DNA from: Tetracentron sinense | Lineage: Eukaryota > Streptophyta > Magnoliopsida > Trochodendrales > Trochodendraceae | DNA length: 64,000 bases | Direction of reading: 5' to 3' | Assembly (NCBI GenBank): GCA_015143295.1 | Contig: CM026566.1 | Location: 4,575,072 to 4,639,071 of the forward strand | In this document: positions 45,647 through 59,575 of the stretch, piece after piece | Layout of the letters: every line of letters starts with the position of its first letter | Position numbering within the stretch: position 1 is the first letter of the stretch | Position numbers and translations under genes: made by a program | The notes under the pieces: model-generated | Seen by the model: only the letters and a program-made list of their open reading frames with translations | What the model was told of the DNA's origin: nothing | Databases searched by the model: none

Positions 45647-45703
45647 TAAATGGTTAACCACACCTTTTCCCCATCTTCATTCCTTACGAAAAGTGAAGGA
45701 GGT

Positions 45704-47724
<2,021 letters not shown>

Positions 47725-50200
47725 TCCCAATTACACCATGTTTATTTCTTTTTCCCTTCTTCAAGGCATCTAGCGAGTCATGATGTTTGTTTTGTTCTTG
47801 GGTTTTAATCTACTTGGTTGTTTTTTAAGAGATCTTGCTATTCTTTGGTAATATCTTAAAGAAGGCGCCTACTGAGACCGTGGGGTCTCAAGGCAACCTG
47901 AGACCATTAACATTTTGACAGTATTCTAGGGTATCTAAAATTTTGACTCCCAGTTACTTACTCATCCTGTGAAATTAAGCTTTTTCACCTTCAACTACAC
48001 AAGAAGTCACCAGAAATTTGGGTTGGGTCCGATCCGGACAATCCAATACAGCTTTTAGCATAAGTGTGGATTTGGGTTTTTAAAAATGAACTGGGAGTAA
48101 TTTAACCCGAGCCAACCTTGTTGTAAGTACCCAATTTGGCCTCTTGTGGGGCCTGCAAGACCACCCATTACCAATTGGAGTCCAATTCGCATTGAACTCA
48201 GAGGGATACGATACTTAGAGGAGGTTTTTTCCAGATTGCCCCTGTAGTTTGCCTTTGTTGTCCGAATATGTCAGCTTTTAAACAGTCTTCTTATTTATAA
48301 AAAAATAAAAAGTCTAAAACACGCCTACACTATCACTAATACTTTAAAGAATAGTTTTGACACTCAAGCTTTAAAGCATTGTTTCAACCCAGCCAAAGGC
48401 AGTTCTCAATACTCAAATTTTCATTTCGAGGTTGTTTAGGTTTTCGAGGCACTTTTTCAATTCCAATGGCATACACCTTGTACAATACATATCGATATAT
48501 ATCAATACAGGCCGTTTCAACCTTGGAACACAACCAGTATCGATACAAATTTGTATCGACCCAACTTGTTGAGTATCGACCACACATTGTAAATCATTAA
48601 AAAAAAATGTAAAGAAAATACATGTAAACACATTTAACATAGGATTTAAGGTTTAAAATTTTAGATTAAACTAATTTATTTAAAAAAATAAATAAATAAA
48701 CCTGAAAATAGGTGTTTTTCTTCCATTAATGACATCTTCTCACATTCTTGATTAGCAGTTTAGCAGAACGAAACTCTCTTGTTGAAATCTTAGTCGAAAC
48801 AATAGATAATAAAATTTTAGGGACTCTTCCTGATCAACAAATGAGCTCCATTGTTGATAAGGAACAAATAGAGTTTTCCATGGTTGATGTTCCATGGTTG
48901 ATGAAGAATGGAGGGTACATGAATGTCTTTCCTTCAAATAATTTGGAAAAAATGAAAAACTTTGCACATGTGATTCATGTGTGTAGGGACATTCAAAAGA
49001 GTTTTTAAAAGGTGAGTATTTTGAGAACAAAGCCAAACTTAAGGAGCAATAAGGGAAAAACCTCATACTAGTGTCCATTCATGACACGTTAAGATTTATA
49101 AAAGGTATTGATCATAAAGACCAAATAATTTAATCTCTGTAGTGCAACAAGGTTATTTCCAACATGTCTTTGCAAAAAAAACCTCTTCTCAAAGAACTCA
49201 AGCTAACTGTTGGTGAAGTGTATAGAATTCTATTTGGTTTGAAGGCTTTCCTTGTGAAAATATAAATAATTTGAAAAAATTCCTAACTACTTATGAATTC
49301 GTATGAGTAGGGCTGCATATTGGGTATGCAGGCACCTAGCCCGAGTCAACGGTGGGACTGGGCTAGGGATTCCTTGGGTTAAGGCCTATCCGAACAGGAT
49401 GGTTTAGGGCCCAGTTTAGAAAGGGCATGCCACGCCTAAACTGACCTTGACCTGATATAGCAGCGTGCAGCCCAATAAAATTTTTTTTTTGGTTTAACAA
49501 ACCAATCATTGAGACTTCATAAAATAAATAAATAGAGACTTCATAAAAAATAAAAATAAAAAATAGACCTAGGTTGTTAGGCTTACCGTAATAGTGAGGA
49601 TGTGTGACTCGGCCTTAGGAGGGCTCTTAAGGGGAGCATATGACCCTGAAGGACTGTTTTGTGGGGCCCATCAAATGCTAAATTACAACCTCACATTTGC
49701 AAATCTAGCTTGGCCCTTAATAGTATCTAAAGCCAAATCCTAAAATAGAACAAATAAACAAATAAATGAAAAGGAAATATTTATACTTAAAAAAAAAAAA
49801 AAAAGATATATGGATACGAAAACTGCTCCCACCCCCGTTGTCCGTACAGTTCATACGCTTTGTCTTGCCTGCATGACATGCAAATGCATTCCCCTAGTGG
49901 ATTCAATAGCATCATTGATTTTAGGCTGCTACCTCCTTTTTATATTTATTACAAATACAATCCATTGGTTTTGAGTTTGTCCAAAAGGTGGAATTTTCAT
50001 TTGTAATCTATCCAAAAACTGCCTGCGTTTTGAGTAATTCAACCTCCATCAAGGTTCAATCAGAAGATATAGTCTGGCAGTTGGAGGGGTAACAGGGCCA
50101 CTTCGGCATCAAACGGTTTGCCTCTAGGTTCTGTCAACCTTAAAAAAAGTTATTTTGTGTTAGCACAAGAATTTAAATCCGACTATAAATTTGAGTTTTA
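47725..50200. other. Intergenic DNA 3' of the P450 gene, nothing secure
   Basis: About 2.5 kb. A perfect 20 bp palindrome tcgatacaaatttgtatcga lies at 48540-48559. An 86-codon frame at 48748-49008 matches no family I recognise and has no splice or promoter context. Low-complexity A runs occur at 49790-49805. Confidence 0.5.
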
Positions 50201-50347
50201 TGCTCCGTTTGTTTTGATGTAAAATAGAGGAAAACAAAAGAATTCAATGGAAAATATCATTTTTCGTGTGTATTTTTTATAGGACAATTGACATTTTCCA
50301 TGAATTTCATTTGTTTTCCCCTATTTTACATCAAAACAAACGGAGCA
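50201..50347. mobile_element. MITE with ~28 bp TIR (147 bp)
   Basis: The left end tgctccgtttgttttgatgt with aaaatag pairs with the right end ctattttacatcaaaacaaa with cggagca. TTA stands on both sides, a possible 3 bp target duplication as in PIF/Harbinger elements. Confidence 0.75.
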
Positions 50348-50566
50348 TTAGTCAAATATCAGAGGTAAATAACAGATACTATTGGACAATCCCCAATGGG
50401 GAAACAAACCCTCAAACAATCTAAACGTTCCTATTATAAAGTACAACTGACAGTCGAATTGGTTTAGAGCTCTTCCACCGCTTCAACATTCCGATATTAA
50501 ACAGATCAAACAATTCTAGTCTTCGACCAGTGTGCCTTTCCAGTATTGTGCCTGATAAAACAATAG

Positions 50567-50691
50567 GCCACCCAGGTGGAGGCAATAGAATTTCATGGAG
50601 GATCAATTTTGGGACAAATGAATGACTAAAGCCACCTAGGAAGAGGCAATAGAATTTCTGGGAGGATCAATTTTAGGACAAAGAATGACCA
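50567..50691. repeat. Direct tandem duplication, ~62 bp unit x2
   Basis: gccacccaggtggaggcaat... and gccacctaggaagaggcaat..., both continuing with agaatttc, ggaggatcaatttt and ggacaaa. No coding frame is evident. Confidence 0.8.
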
Positions 50692-51037
50692 CTGATAATG
50701 AAAGCTACAAGCATTCAAGCACTACCTACTGGTAGATATAACTTTAAGGAACTGACACAGCATGGAGAAATTCAGAATCTCATCCACCCTGACAGCCGGG
50801 AAAAAAGGATGCCGAATAGTCCTGAAAAGAAAAGGAACTGTAAAACCATATGGAAGATGATTTTGATCACACAACGAGGTTGACCTTTGACTTCAACTAC
50901 ATGAAATCTGTTGGTACTCTTCAAATGTATGACACTGCTAATGAACGAAGAGCATGATGGTCATCCCTAGGGTGCTTCAATCGATTAAGGCAGGGTTCAA
51001 TTTTTTTTTAAAGATAGGCAGGTTGCTTTCAATTAAC

Positions 51038-51328
51038 CAGTGTTTCAAAAACCGGACTGGCCGGTTGAACCGGCAACCGGTTAGGTCGATGGTTCCAAAA
51101 ACCACCAAAACCGGGCATAATTCAAAACTGGCTTCAGAACCGGGAACTACAGAACCGGGCGGTTCAACCAGAGAACCGGTGATAAAACCCGAAAGAACTG
51201 GCCAGACAAATGGGAAAAGAAGGAAAAAATATTTTTTAAATAATAAAAAGACAAGGTCGAACCAGACCAGTTGAACCGGGAACTGGCCACCCATCCGGTT
51301 TGACCGCCGGTCCGGTATGAAAACATTA
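51038..51328. mobile_element. Non-autonomous TIR element with CCGG-rich ends
   Basis: The left end cagtgtttcaaaaaccggac, then tggccggttgaaccgg, pairs with the right end ccggtttgaccgccggtccg and gtatgaaaacatt. The interior has repeated aaccgg motifs. CAATTAAC (51030-51037) and CAATTACC (51329-51336) flank it as a possible imperfect 8 bp target duplication. The cagtgttt(t) end resembles the element at 60465. Confidence 0.55.
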
Positions 51329-51460
51329 CAATTACCTCATAAAGAAATAGCTAGGTTTGGGAAATATGACCAATGAGGATTTTTCCCAATATGACCAATG
51401 AGGATTTTTCCCTCTAATTCTAAGAATACTAAATAGAAATGATGGATCTATGTAGCGTAC

Positions 51461-51567
51461 CTGCCAGGGATGAATGTGAAATCACCTTCAATAGATCCAT
51501 GAGAAGATGACAAGTATATACAACTCTCATACACAAATTCTTTCCCGTTTTGATTTAAGATTGGATA
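51461..51567 (-). pseudogene. ApaG-domain (SKIP16-like) gene, second recognisable exon
   Basis: Minus strand: acceptor TGCTGCAG|TATCC and donor TGGCAG|GTACGC. It encodes YPILNQNGKEFVYESCIYLS, then SSHGSIEGDFTFIPGR, continuing the ApaG beta-sandwich started in exon 52687-52905; the junction VIGK-YPIL is in phase 0. In plants this domain is fused behind an F-box and a SMI1/KNR4-like domain in SKIP16-type SCF subunits. No terminal exon with the usual C-terminus was found downstream (51460-50350), where two repeat elements lie. The gene may therefore be a fragment. Confidence 0.65.
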
Positions 51568-52686
51568 CTGCAGCACACCCAGGAAATGAAAAGTTAAGAT
51601 TTGAGCCCTTTTTCCGAGATAAGTGGAACATGCTTATTAAGAGAGGAACATTTTAAGATCAGTATCCCTAACAAATATTTATTACAATCTACAAACATAC
51701 ATAAAATAAAATATGGAACATAAGAGGTAACAGGTATTTTGGTCTTTTCATTTTTTTTTTTCCTATTTATTTAATGTTTTTCATTATGTAGTGAAGAGAT
51801 TGTATTGAGAGAGAGGAAATCCCCTATTAACAAATAAGTGCATCCATTACATCAATTCATGGGGGCAACCTCATTAGGAAACACAAGGAAGAAATACAAA
51901 AGTTCTACCTTAAAAGTTACTCCCTGGAATTATAGCTTAACTACTAGGAAGCTAGCAAACTGGTTATTTCACAGTTCTTTCATCTCTTAATATAATCACG
52001 TTTAAATTACAAATAATTAGGCTACGATGATAGTTAGGAAAGAATCTGTTTCTTTGCAAATGCAAAATGTCAGGATTTGACATCCAACAGGTCCCAGCTC
52101 GGAAATATCCTGAGAAAAAATCACCTGATCCCAGGATCCTAGTATTCTATCAAATTGCATAACATTGATTGGTCACCCGACTCGCACAAGGTATGCAAAA
52201 CAGTCTTAATAGATATCTATTTCAAAGAGGATTATCATGCCAGGAGTTGATTTAGATCCAGATCTCCATGGATCATAGCCCTCTGCATGTGTGCCATGTG
52301 ACGACACAGGCAGTGAAAATACAGTTGGTCGTAAAAGGTGTGGCAACCAGTTCAAATAAAATCTCTCAGAGAAGATTATCCTTCCAAATGGAGTAAGTTT
52401 CTACCAAAGATCTTATCAGTGGACATACTGAATTACAGTCCCAGCCCCCTGCATGTGTGCCATGAGATGGCACAGCGAGAGAATTTTTTTTTCCCATTCA
52501 TCCATCCCAAAACAAGTAAATCCTTTGATAAACGCTAACATGAAATGGTCAAGAATACGATGAGCGCTTCTGTAATCTTTGGAAAGAATAGCAGAAACAA
52601 GAAATTTCACTTCAAGAAAGGTTGCACCAAAAATTTAATGAAAAATTACTACCAATAGACCGAGAATTGATCGAATTAAGGTATAC

Positions 52687-52905
52687 CTTTCCTATAACGC
52701 CTTCTCCATTAATATCAGATACAACAATGTCATTGGCGCGGATGATCCAATGCCTACTACAAAGTTGGCAAGAGCTGAAGGATAAAGCATCCGTGATGCA
52801 TCCCTCAGGCAGGAGGCGCATGTGGATTGAATAAGAAAACAAGTACTTCTCGAACTCATTTGAAAGGTCACTTAACTCTGGAACAAACACGGCAGAAGCC
52901 CGAAT
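52687..52905 (-). pseudogene. ApaG-domain (SKIP16-like) gene, first recognisable exon
   Basis: 219 nt open exon with acceptor TATCTTCAG|ATTCGG and donor GGAAAG|GTATAC. It encodes 73 residues including FVPELSDLSNEFEKYLFSYS, IHMRLLPEG, CQLCSRHWIIRANDIVVSD and INGEGVIGK. The RHWII.....V.GEGVIG pattern is the core of ApaG domains, here in the form found in plant SKIP16 F-box proteins. Those proteins act in SCF ubiquitin ligases. Neither the F-box nor the SMI1/KNR4 part is visible upstream to 53676, so the gene is either truncated or extends through much larger introns beyond the CACTA and LTR insertions. Both exons are undamaged. Confidence 0.7.
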
Positions 52906-53676
52906 CTGAAGATAAATCATCATTAATCAGTTTCCATAAAATGATAGCAATAATAGCAGTAGTAAACTTTTTTGATCGTGGAGGCAATAAGCAAGGCTCT
53001 TCGCTTGTCCAAATCTTGAGGCCAAGTCTTTGACCATGCCTATTTTGGTTCATTAAAAATAATATATAAGAAAAATCTCCATTAAAAAAATGATAAAATG
53101 TTAAATTTTCGAGAAGATATATATCACAATACAAATTCCAAGTTTTTGACTGTTTAAACCATCAAATTTTTATTAAAATTGCATATCCATAGTTGCATAC
53201 TCCCTCATTTCCAGGTGTCAACCAACGCTTTAAAATGCGAAGGCGTGAAGTGAGATGTACCTCCAAATGCATGACTCGTAAGTCTCGAGCCGTGAGGCTT
53301 AAGCTTCACCTTCCCTCTTTTTCAAATAAAAAATAAATTAGAAACAAAAAATTGAAAAGGATTAAAATTAGATATGAAATATTATATCTGTTTTGTGCGT
53401 GTGTCTATATTATTTAACCATCATCATAAAGAAATTCAAATAAATTTAAGAGGTAGGCAAATGCTGTAATTTAAGATCACATCTAAACAGATAACATAAT
53501 AAAAATATAAAAATAATTTTTAAGCCTTACTTGTGTGCTCGAGCCATAGTTGCAAGAAACTATGTACAAGGTGAGATGCTCACTTCCCACATCCCATTTA
53601 GTAGTCAAATAAGGCTATATATGTGGAACGTGGTAGGATAAACCTGAATTTACAGCCTGTAGACTCTGAGCAAGTA
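52906..53676. other. Non-coding DNA upstream of the ApaG exons
   Basis: AT-rich. Around 53225-53320 the sequence resembles the degenerate 'tttaaaatgcgaaggcg...' class of plant dispersed repeats. No further exon is recognised. Confidence 0.4.
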
Positions 53677-54190
53677 TGTAGCGACCCGAATATTTTTAGA
53701 ATTAAGAATATTTACTAAGGGATTTAATATTAGGAAATTCCCTATTTTACTTAAGTATATGAGTTGATAATTACTTAAGTATATGGTTATATACTATGTG
53801 TTAAAATCCAATATTAACACATGTATATATTAAGAAGGGTTATTAACTAAGATTAGGACATGTGGCAAGTGCCACATGGCAGCATCCTAGGATGGGCGTC
53901 CAACTAGTTAAAATTAGTATCATGATGAGTTAATCATGGTTAATAAAGTGAATTGAATTAATCATAGTTCTTACATTGATTAAAGAGGATGTAAAGGAGG
54001 GAAGAACCAAATCCTATACTATGAATAGTGCTCACGCACACCCTTGGGCGTGACGTACGTAAAACATTACACTTACTGCTCGATCGGGTACATCCATCGG
54101 TACTGTACTGGACCTGCAACCCTGACCTCACCTGCCAAATGGATGGCTAGATGTACCAGGTGGGAAAATCCTCTCGAGGTTGCAAAGTGT
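53677..54190 (+). mobile_element. Possible truncated LTR (start only)
   Basis: Begins TGTAGCGACCCGAATATTTT, similar in form to the start of the solo LTR at 56791 (TGTAACGATCCGGAATTTTA), followed by AT-rich U3-like sequence with direct repeats (acttaagtatatg twice). No matching 3' end is present, and it seems to run into the CACTA remnant near 54190. Confidence 0.35.
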
Positions 54191-54199
54191 AATTGCACT

Positions 54200-56319
54200 T
54201 CAAGCCTCAAGTTTTGTGAATTCTTCGATGATGCCAACTTTAGAGCATAATCCTCTAAAAAATCTGTTCAACTCAATCAACGGTGCACTTATATTCCTTG
54301 GCAGTGATTTCCGCACTACCAATGGGAGTAACTGTTGCATTAAAATATGACAGTCATGGCTTTTCAACCCTACTATTTTGCGCTCTTTAAGGTTCATACA
54401 TCTTGAAATGTTTGCCACATATCCATCTGGAGTTTTAACCTTTGTAAGTACGTTACAGAAAATACTTCTCTCATCGGCCAACATTGAAAAGCATGTAGCA
54501 AGTAAATATGTTTTTTATTCTACTGCATGTGGATGAAGCGTAGTTCTAATACCCATTTCCTTAAGGTTAAGACGTGTTTTCCAAGTGTCTTTTGTTTTTC
54601 CCTCAATATTCAATAATGTCCCAGTTATATTTGTCACATATGTTTTTTTCAATATGCATCACATCCAAATTGTGTCTTATTAGTAGATGCTCCCAGTAAG
54701 GTAAATTGAAAAATATACTTACCTTCTTCCATCCAATATACTCCACATTACCGTCTCGCTCTCTTTTTCCTCTCGAGGTTTTTAATTTATGCTTCACAAA
54801 TTGGACATTGAGACAACACATTTGCCCCAACAATTCAGTCCCTGTGTGTGAAATAGGAGCAAGTCTTGTTTCGGACTATCCATTAAATGATGTTTTGTTC
54901 TTACGGAATCTATGGCTAGCTCCCTAGAATCGTCAATGACCCATATAACAAAACTTACAACCATCTTTCAGGTACTGGGAACATATGCCTCGATTGTAAT
55001 GAGGACAAGCGTAGCGACCCTTAGTGCTCCATCCAGACAAGTTCGCATATGCAGGGAAGTCATTGATTGTCCACAAAAATGCTGCTCTCATCTGAAAATT
55101 TTGACTACTTGACACATCGTACGTGTGAAGGCCATCAGTCCACAGATCTAATAACTCATCTACCAGTGGTTGTAAGTAGACATCAATGTCATTACCCGGA
55201 GCACGAGGACCAGGAATAAGTAATGACATCATCAAAAAAGGTTGCTTCATACACATTCAGGGCGGCAAATTATATGGAGTCAAAACAACAAGCCAAGTAC
55301 TGTGTGTGATGCTAAGTGTACCAAATGAATTAAAACCATTGTTTGCTAACCCAAGTCTAACATTGCGAGGTGCAGTAGCAAATTCACGGTATTGTTTGTC
55401 AAGATGTCGCCAGGCTTCAGAGTCAGTTGGATGCCTTAGAACCCCATCTTGGATACGACCCTCTACATGCCATCTCATGGAACCAGCTATCTTGTCTGAC
55501 ATGAAAAGTCTTTGAAGTCTGGGCTTTAAAGGAAAATGGCGCAAAACTTTTGCTGGGATTATGCCTTCATTCCTAGATGACGGCGTTATACAGGAGTCCG
55601 CAGTCTTCCACCGTGAAATACCACAGACGGAACATTCACTATCATTGGCATGTTCCTTCCAGTATAACATGCAATCGTTTGGGCATGTATCAATCTTATT
55701 ATAACCAAGACCTAATTCACGAAGGATGCAGGCAACGTCTCACCCTCGGGAAGTGCCTCTTTTAGTAACTCAAGTAACATCGTGAATGATTTGTCGCTCC
55801 ATCCATTGAGACACTTAATGTGATATAACTTAACGATAAAAGAAAGTTTACAGAACTTTTTACACTCGGGATACAAATCTTGCTCGGCATCTTCCACTAG
55901 CTTATAGAATTTTGCTGCTTCTGCGTTTGGACTCTCTTGTTTCACTTGGCCCCTCATCCACTGTCACTTCGTTTGCACGATTGGGCTCGAATGCCGCATG
56001 CAACATCCCGCGCATATCATCAATTACAGGGTTATTCTCCTCTCTCACCACTTGGGTAGTAGAAGATCTAGGATGCAGTCTTTCCCCGTGAAAAATCCTC
56101 ATGGCTATGGCATAATAATTCTTATCAAATTCATCACAAATAAAATGCTTGTACACACTATGTCGTATCTAATAATATCGATTACTACATTTTTTTACAC
56201 GGACACTTGATAGTACTGTTAGGTTGTGTTGACTTACTAAATACAAAATCTAAGAAATTATTTACCCCCACTTTATATACATCACTCCATCTATTTGTAG
56301 AAACCCAACTTTTATCCAT
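54200..56319 (-). pseudogene. CACTA (En/Spm) TNP2-type transposase relic
   Basis: Minus strand. It starts with the transposase-associated domain (MDKSWVSTNRWSDVYKVGVN, FLDFVFS, IKCPCKK), which binds DNA. Then ICDEFDKNYYAIAMRIFHGER, a linker, and NGWSDKSFTMLLELLKEALP. The Tnp2 core follows: YWKEHANDSECSVCGISRW, PLKPRLQRLFMSDKIAGSMRWH, IPGPRAPGNDIDVYLQPLVDEL, AAFLWTINDFPAYANLSGWS, LDVMHIEKNICD and, at the end, NRFFRGLCSK. Frameshifts or stops lie near 56180, 55930, 55710, 55257, 54930, 54620 and 54510. The C-terminus beyond ~54200 is missing. Such enzymes cut at CACTA termini; no matching termini are visible around it. Confidence 0.85.
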
Positions 56320-56785
56320 GGTGACTTTATCAGCTTTTGTAATCACTAACAACAAAAGACAATATATACCTGTCATTAATGGATGCTACTAGTTGTGTCT
56401 ACTAGCAATATGTGGATCATTAACTCAACGTCATACAAAAATGATACCAGTATGATTAAGGTAATGCATGCACTATGGTTATTGAATACATATTGGGTGA
56501 GGTGTTCATATCCCATTTAGGAATACAAAATCCACAAGAATCAGTAGCTCATGTGCTTTGTTCAATTTTAAGGAAATTTGGCAACATCTTCCCATGGCTC
56601 TTTAAGTACACAATTTAGACAAGGGACAGATGCATTCCTTGTCCAAATATGTTCCCAGAGAACAATAAGGATGACTGACTGACGAAAATAATCCCAAAAT
56701 TGAGTGTGCACGGGCGACTGACACATGCTTCGAGATTATGCATTTCCAAACTGTCCACACGGACAATTCAAGAATCATTTGCAAA
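56320..56785. other. Flank between the CACTA relic and the solo LTR
   Basis: No recognisable gene or terminal repeat. Confidence 0.5.
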
Positions 56786-56790
56786 CAAAT
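56786..56790. repeat. Target-site duplication of the solo LTR, left copy (CAAAT)
   Basis: CAAAT, repeated at 60348-60352. Confidence 0.85.
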
Positions 56791-57675
56791 TGTAACGATC
56801 CGGAATTTTAATATAATAAACTATAGGATTATAGGTTCTTAACGGAGATTAATTAGTTAAGTGTTTGTTAAATTGATATAAAGTGGGTTTTGTTAGGGAC
56901 TAAAGTGTATCGATAAAACTTTAGTGTTTTTTCTCGAAAATCGCACCTAGCGTGCTGGTCGACTATTGAAACAATAATTCATCATGCCGGTTCCGTCACG
57001 CATCAATTCGCGTTGCTGCAATACAAACGGTGTCCAAAACCAGGAAATTAGTAGATTTTGTAATTTTCTTCTAGACTTACTTTTTATTGTCAAAACTCAT
57101 CAATTTCCTCGAAATTCGTATAATAGGTATCGGATTGCCACTAGTTCGGTCATCTGTCGTTTCGGTTCCGTCGCGTATCGATTCGCGAGACCGCGAGGGT
57201 CTTGTACGTAAGAAAATCAAGAAAACAAGAAATTTACAGATTTCTGAAGTTCCGTTGAGACTCGATATTTCATAAGGATTCTAATAAAAATCCGTGCGGC
57301 TGGTACCACAGCGTGCCGATCGACCGTGAGGACGACTGTCTATTGTTACGGCAATTCATCATCTCATATGAAGAAACGGCAGCATGTTTGTGTCCGGAAT
57401 CGAGAAATTAACGGGTTTATCAATTTTCTTCCCCGCTTACTTTTTACAGTCAAAACTCAGCATTTTTCCCCAAAATTTTTACAGCAAGTGTCGGACTACC
57501 CCTAGTTCGGTCACCTGAAGTTTCGTCAAAATCGGAAGTCATATAGTAGGTTTACGGAAGTAGTATACGCGAGAAAAATCGAAAAAAAGTCAACCGATCA
57601 AACTAGTTGCCTCGGTCAACTCCACACCATTATTAGTATGTGCGTTGCGCACGATCTCAACCCACCACCTCAGCC

Positions 57676-57683
57676 TATAAATA
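57676..57683 (+). promoter_or_regulatory. TATA box of the solo LTR
   Basis: TATAAATA in gcctataaatagaggaatca, followed at ~30 bp by a pyrimidine-rich ctctcatttctcacag. This is the probable U3/R border. Confidence 0.65.
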
Positions 57684-58644
57684 GAGGAATCAGCCCTCTC
57701 ATTTCTCACAGTTTCTTCTGGAGCAGAATTTCTACAGAGATTCTAGAGAGAGAAAGTGGAAGAGAGAGGAGAGAAATAAAAAGGAGGTCCATCTTGGCAG
57801 TGTTCGACGCATTGGCGGCATCCGATTTTTTCCCCGGTGCCTCGGATGTCATGTTGACTGTAGAGAGAGTGAAAAAATTAAAGAGAGAAAGTGTGAGTTA
57901 AAGTGAGAGACACTCTACCTAGGGGTTGATCATCATTCTGAGCGCATTGGCGGTGTTCTTTTCTTCCCCTGGAGTCTCAAAGTGCGTGAAAGAGGTAAAA
58001 TCCATTTTCCCTCTTTCCTATTTTCCCTTTAAATATGTTTTTCTTGTTGTGGATGATGTTCTTGTTTTATGGCGTGGATGAAAAAGGGTCCAAGACCCGT
58101 TATATGCGTAAATGGGTAAAACCCCCTTCCCTCTCTTCTTTTTTCCCTTTTATTTCACTAGTTTTAGTATGTAGAATGTATGTGTGGTTTGGCGTGAATG
58201 GAAAAAGGGTTAGAGACCCCTATGTGATGTGTGGAAGGGTGGATATGTGTGGAAAATGAGTAGAGGGGTGTAGCCCTCGGTCTCGGATGTCAAAACCCCA
58301 GATTTAGGCTCACTGTGTACTGGGCGACCAATCGCCCAGCACTAACAATTGATCGCCAGTGCCCAGACTTGTATTTTTGGGCTGTGATAGCGTGTGGACT
58401 CCAGGTGAACCCTCGGGGATCCTGGGTTGGGTCCCGGGTGGGTTGGATCGTCACCCTGGGGTGTCGAAAAGTCTCTCTGAGTGTCGTGTAAGGTGATGGA
58501 GACATCCATTGGCCTAGAACGGTTCCTTAACGAGACGGTATGTTACCGGATTTGGTCTACGAGTGCGAGGCCCAGCTGTTTCAGTTAATCAAGCGAGGCT
58601 TGGGTTAACTGGGGTTACTCGGTGGTTAAAAAACCTAATCAAGG

Positions 58645-59575
58645 TTAAAGTATAATCCTCCGTGACTGATAGTTGGGAGTGGGTGGATTATTATCCATAA
58701 ATCATCTTTGACTAGGTCAGGAGTGGTGATGTCATATAGTCCTCCGTGACTAATAGTCGAGAGTGGGTGGAATAATATCCATAGATCATCTTTGGCTAGA
58801 TTAGGAGTGGTGATGTCTTATAGTCGTCTGTGACTGATAGTCGGGAGTAAGTGGAATAATATTCATAGATCCTCCTTGGTGAGGTACATGACTGATCGTC
58901 GAGAGTGGGTTGAATAATGTCCATGGATCCTCTTTGGCAAGGTACATGACTGATCGTCGAGAGTGGGTGGAGTGTTATCCATAGATCCTCTTTAGCTAGG
59001 TCTGGAGTGGTGGTATTAAGTGAGTGCTCTGTGACTGATAGTCGGGAGTGGGTGGATTTGATATCCATAGATCCTCTTTGGCAAGGTCTGGAGTGGTGGT
59101 TTTATGTTAGTTCTCTGTGACTGATAGTCGGGAGTAGGTGGAATTGATATCCATAGATCCCCTTTAGCTAGGTCTAGAGTGATGGTATGATGTTGTCCTC
59201 CGTGACTGATAGTCGAGAGTTGGTGGATTTGATATTTATAGATCCTCTTTGGCTAGGTCTGGAGTGGTGGTTTTATGTTAGTTCTCTGTGACTGATAGTT
59301 GGGAGTGCAAATTGATATCCATAGATCCTCTTTGGCAAGGTCTGGAGTGATGGTATGATGTAGTCCTCCGTGACCGATAGTCGGGAGTGGGTGGATTTGA
59401 TATCCATAGATCCTCTTTGACTAGGTCTGGAGTAGTGGTGTTATATGAGTCCTCTATGACTGATAGTCGGGAGTGGGTGGATTTGATATCTATAGATCCT
59501 CTTTAGTTAGGTTTGGAGTGGTGGTGTTATGTGAGTCCTCCGTGACTGATAATCGGGAGTGGGTGGTTATGCGAT
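58645..59575. repeat. ~85 bp tandem repeat, about 11 copies, in the solo LTR
   Basis: Unit order: gtcctccgtgactgatagtc, gggagtgggtggatttgata, tccatagatcctctttggct, aggtctggagtggtggt. Two units near 58880-58960 are shortened to ~55-60 bp by loss of the end of the unit. Confidence 0.92.

Noticed and set aside
45650-45703. Upstream in-frame ATG of the P450 giving 18 extra residues
   Set aside because: Only 4 bp after the TATA box, hence probably upstream of the transcription start; the ATG at 45704 gives a normal N-terminal anchor.
48748-49008. 86-codon frame 1 kb after the P450
   Set aside because: No known motif, no promoter or splice context; not supportable as a gene.
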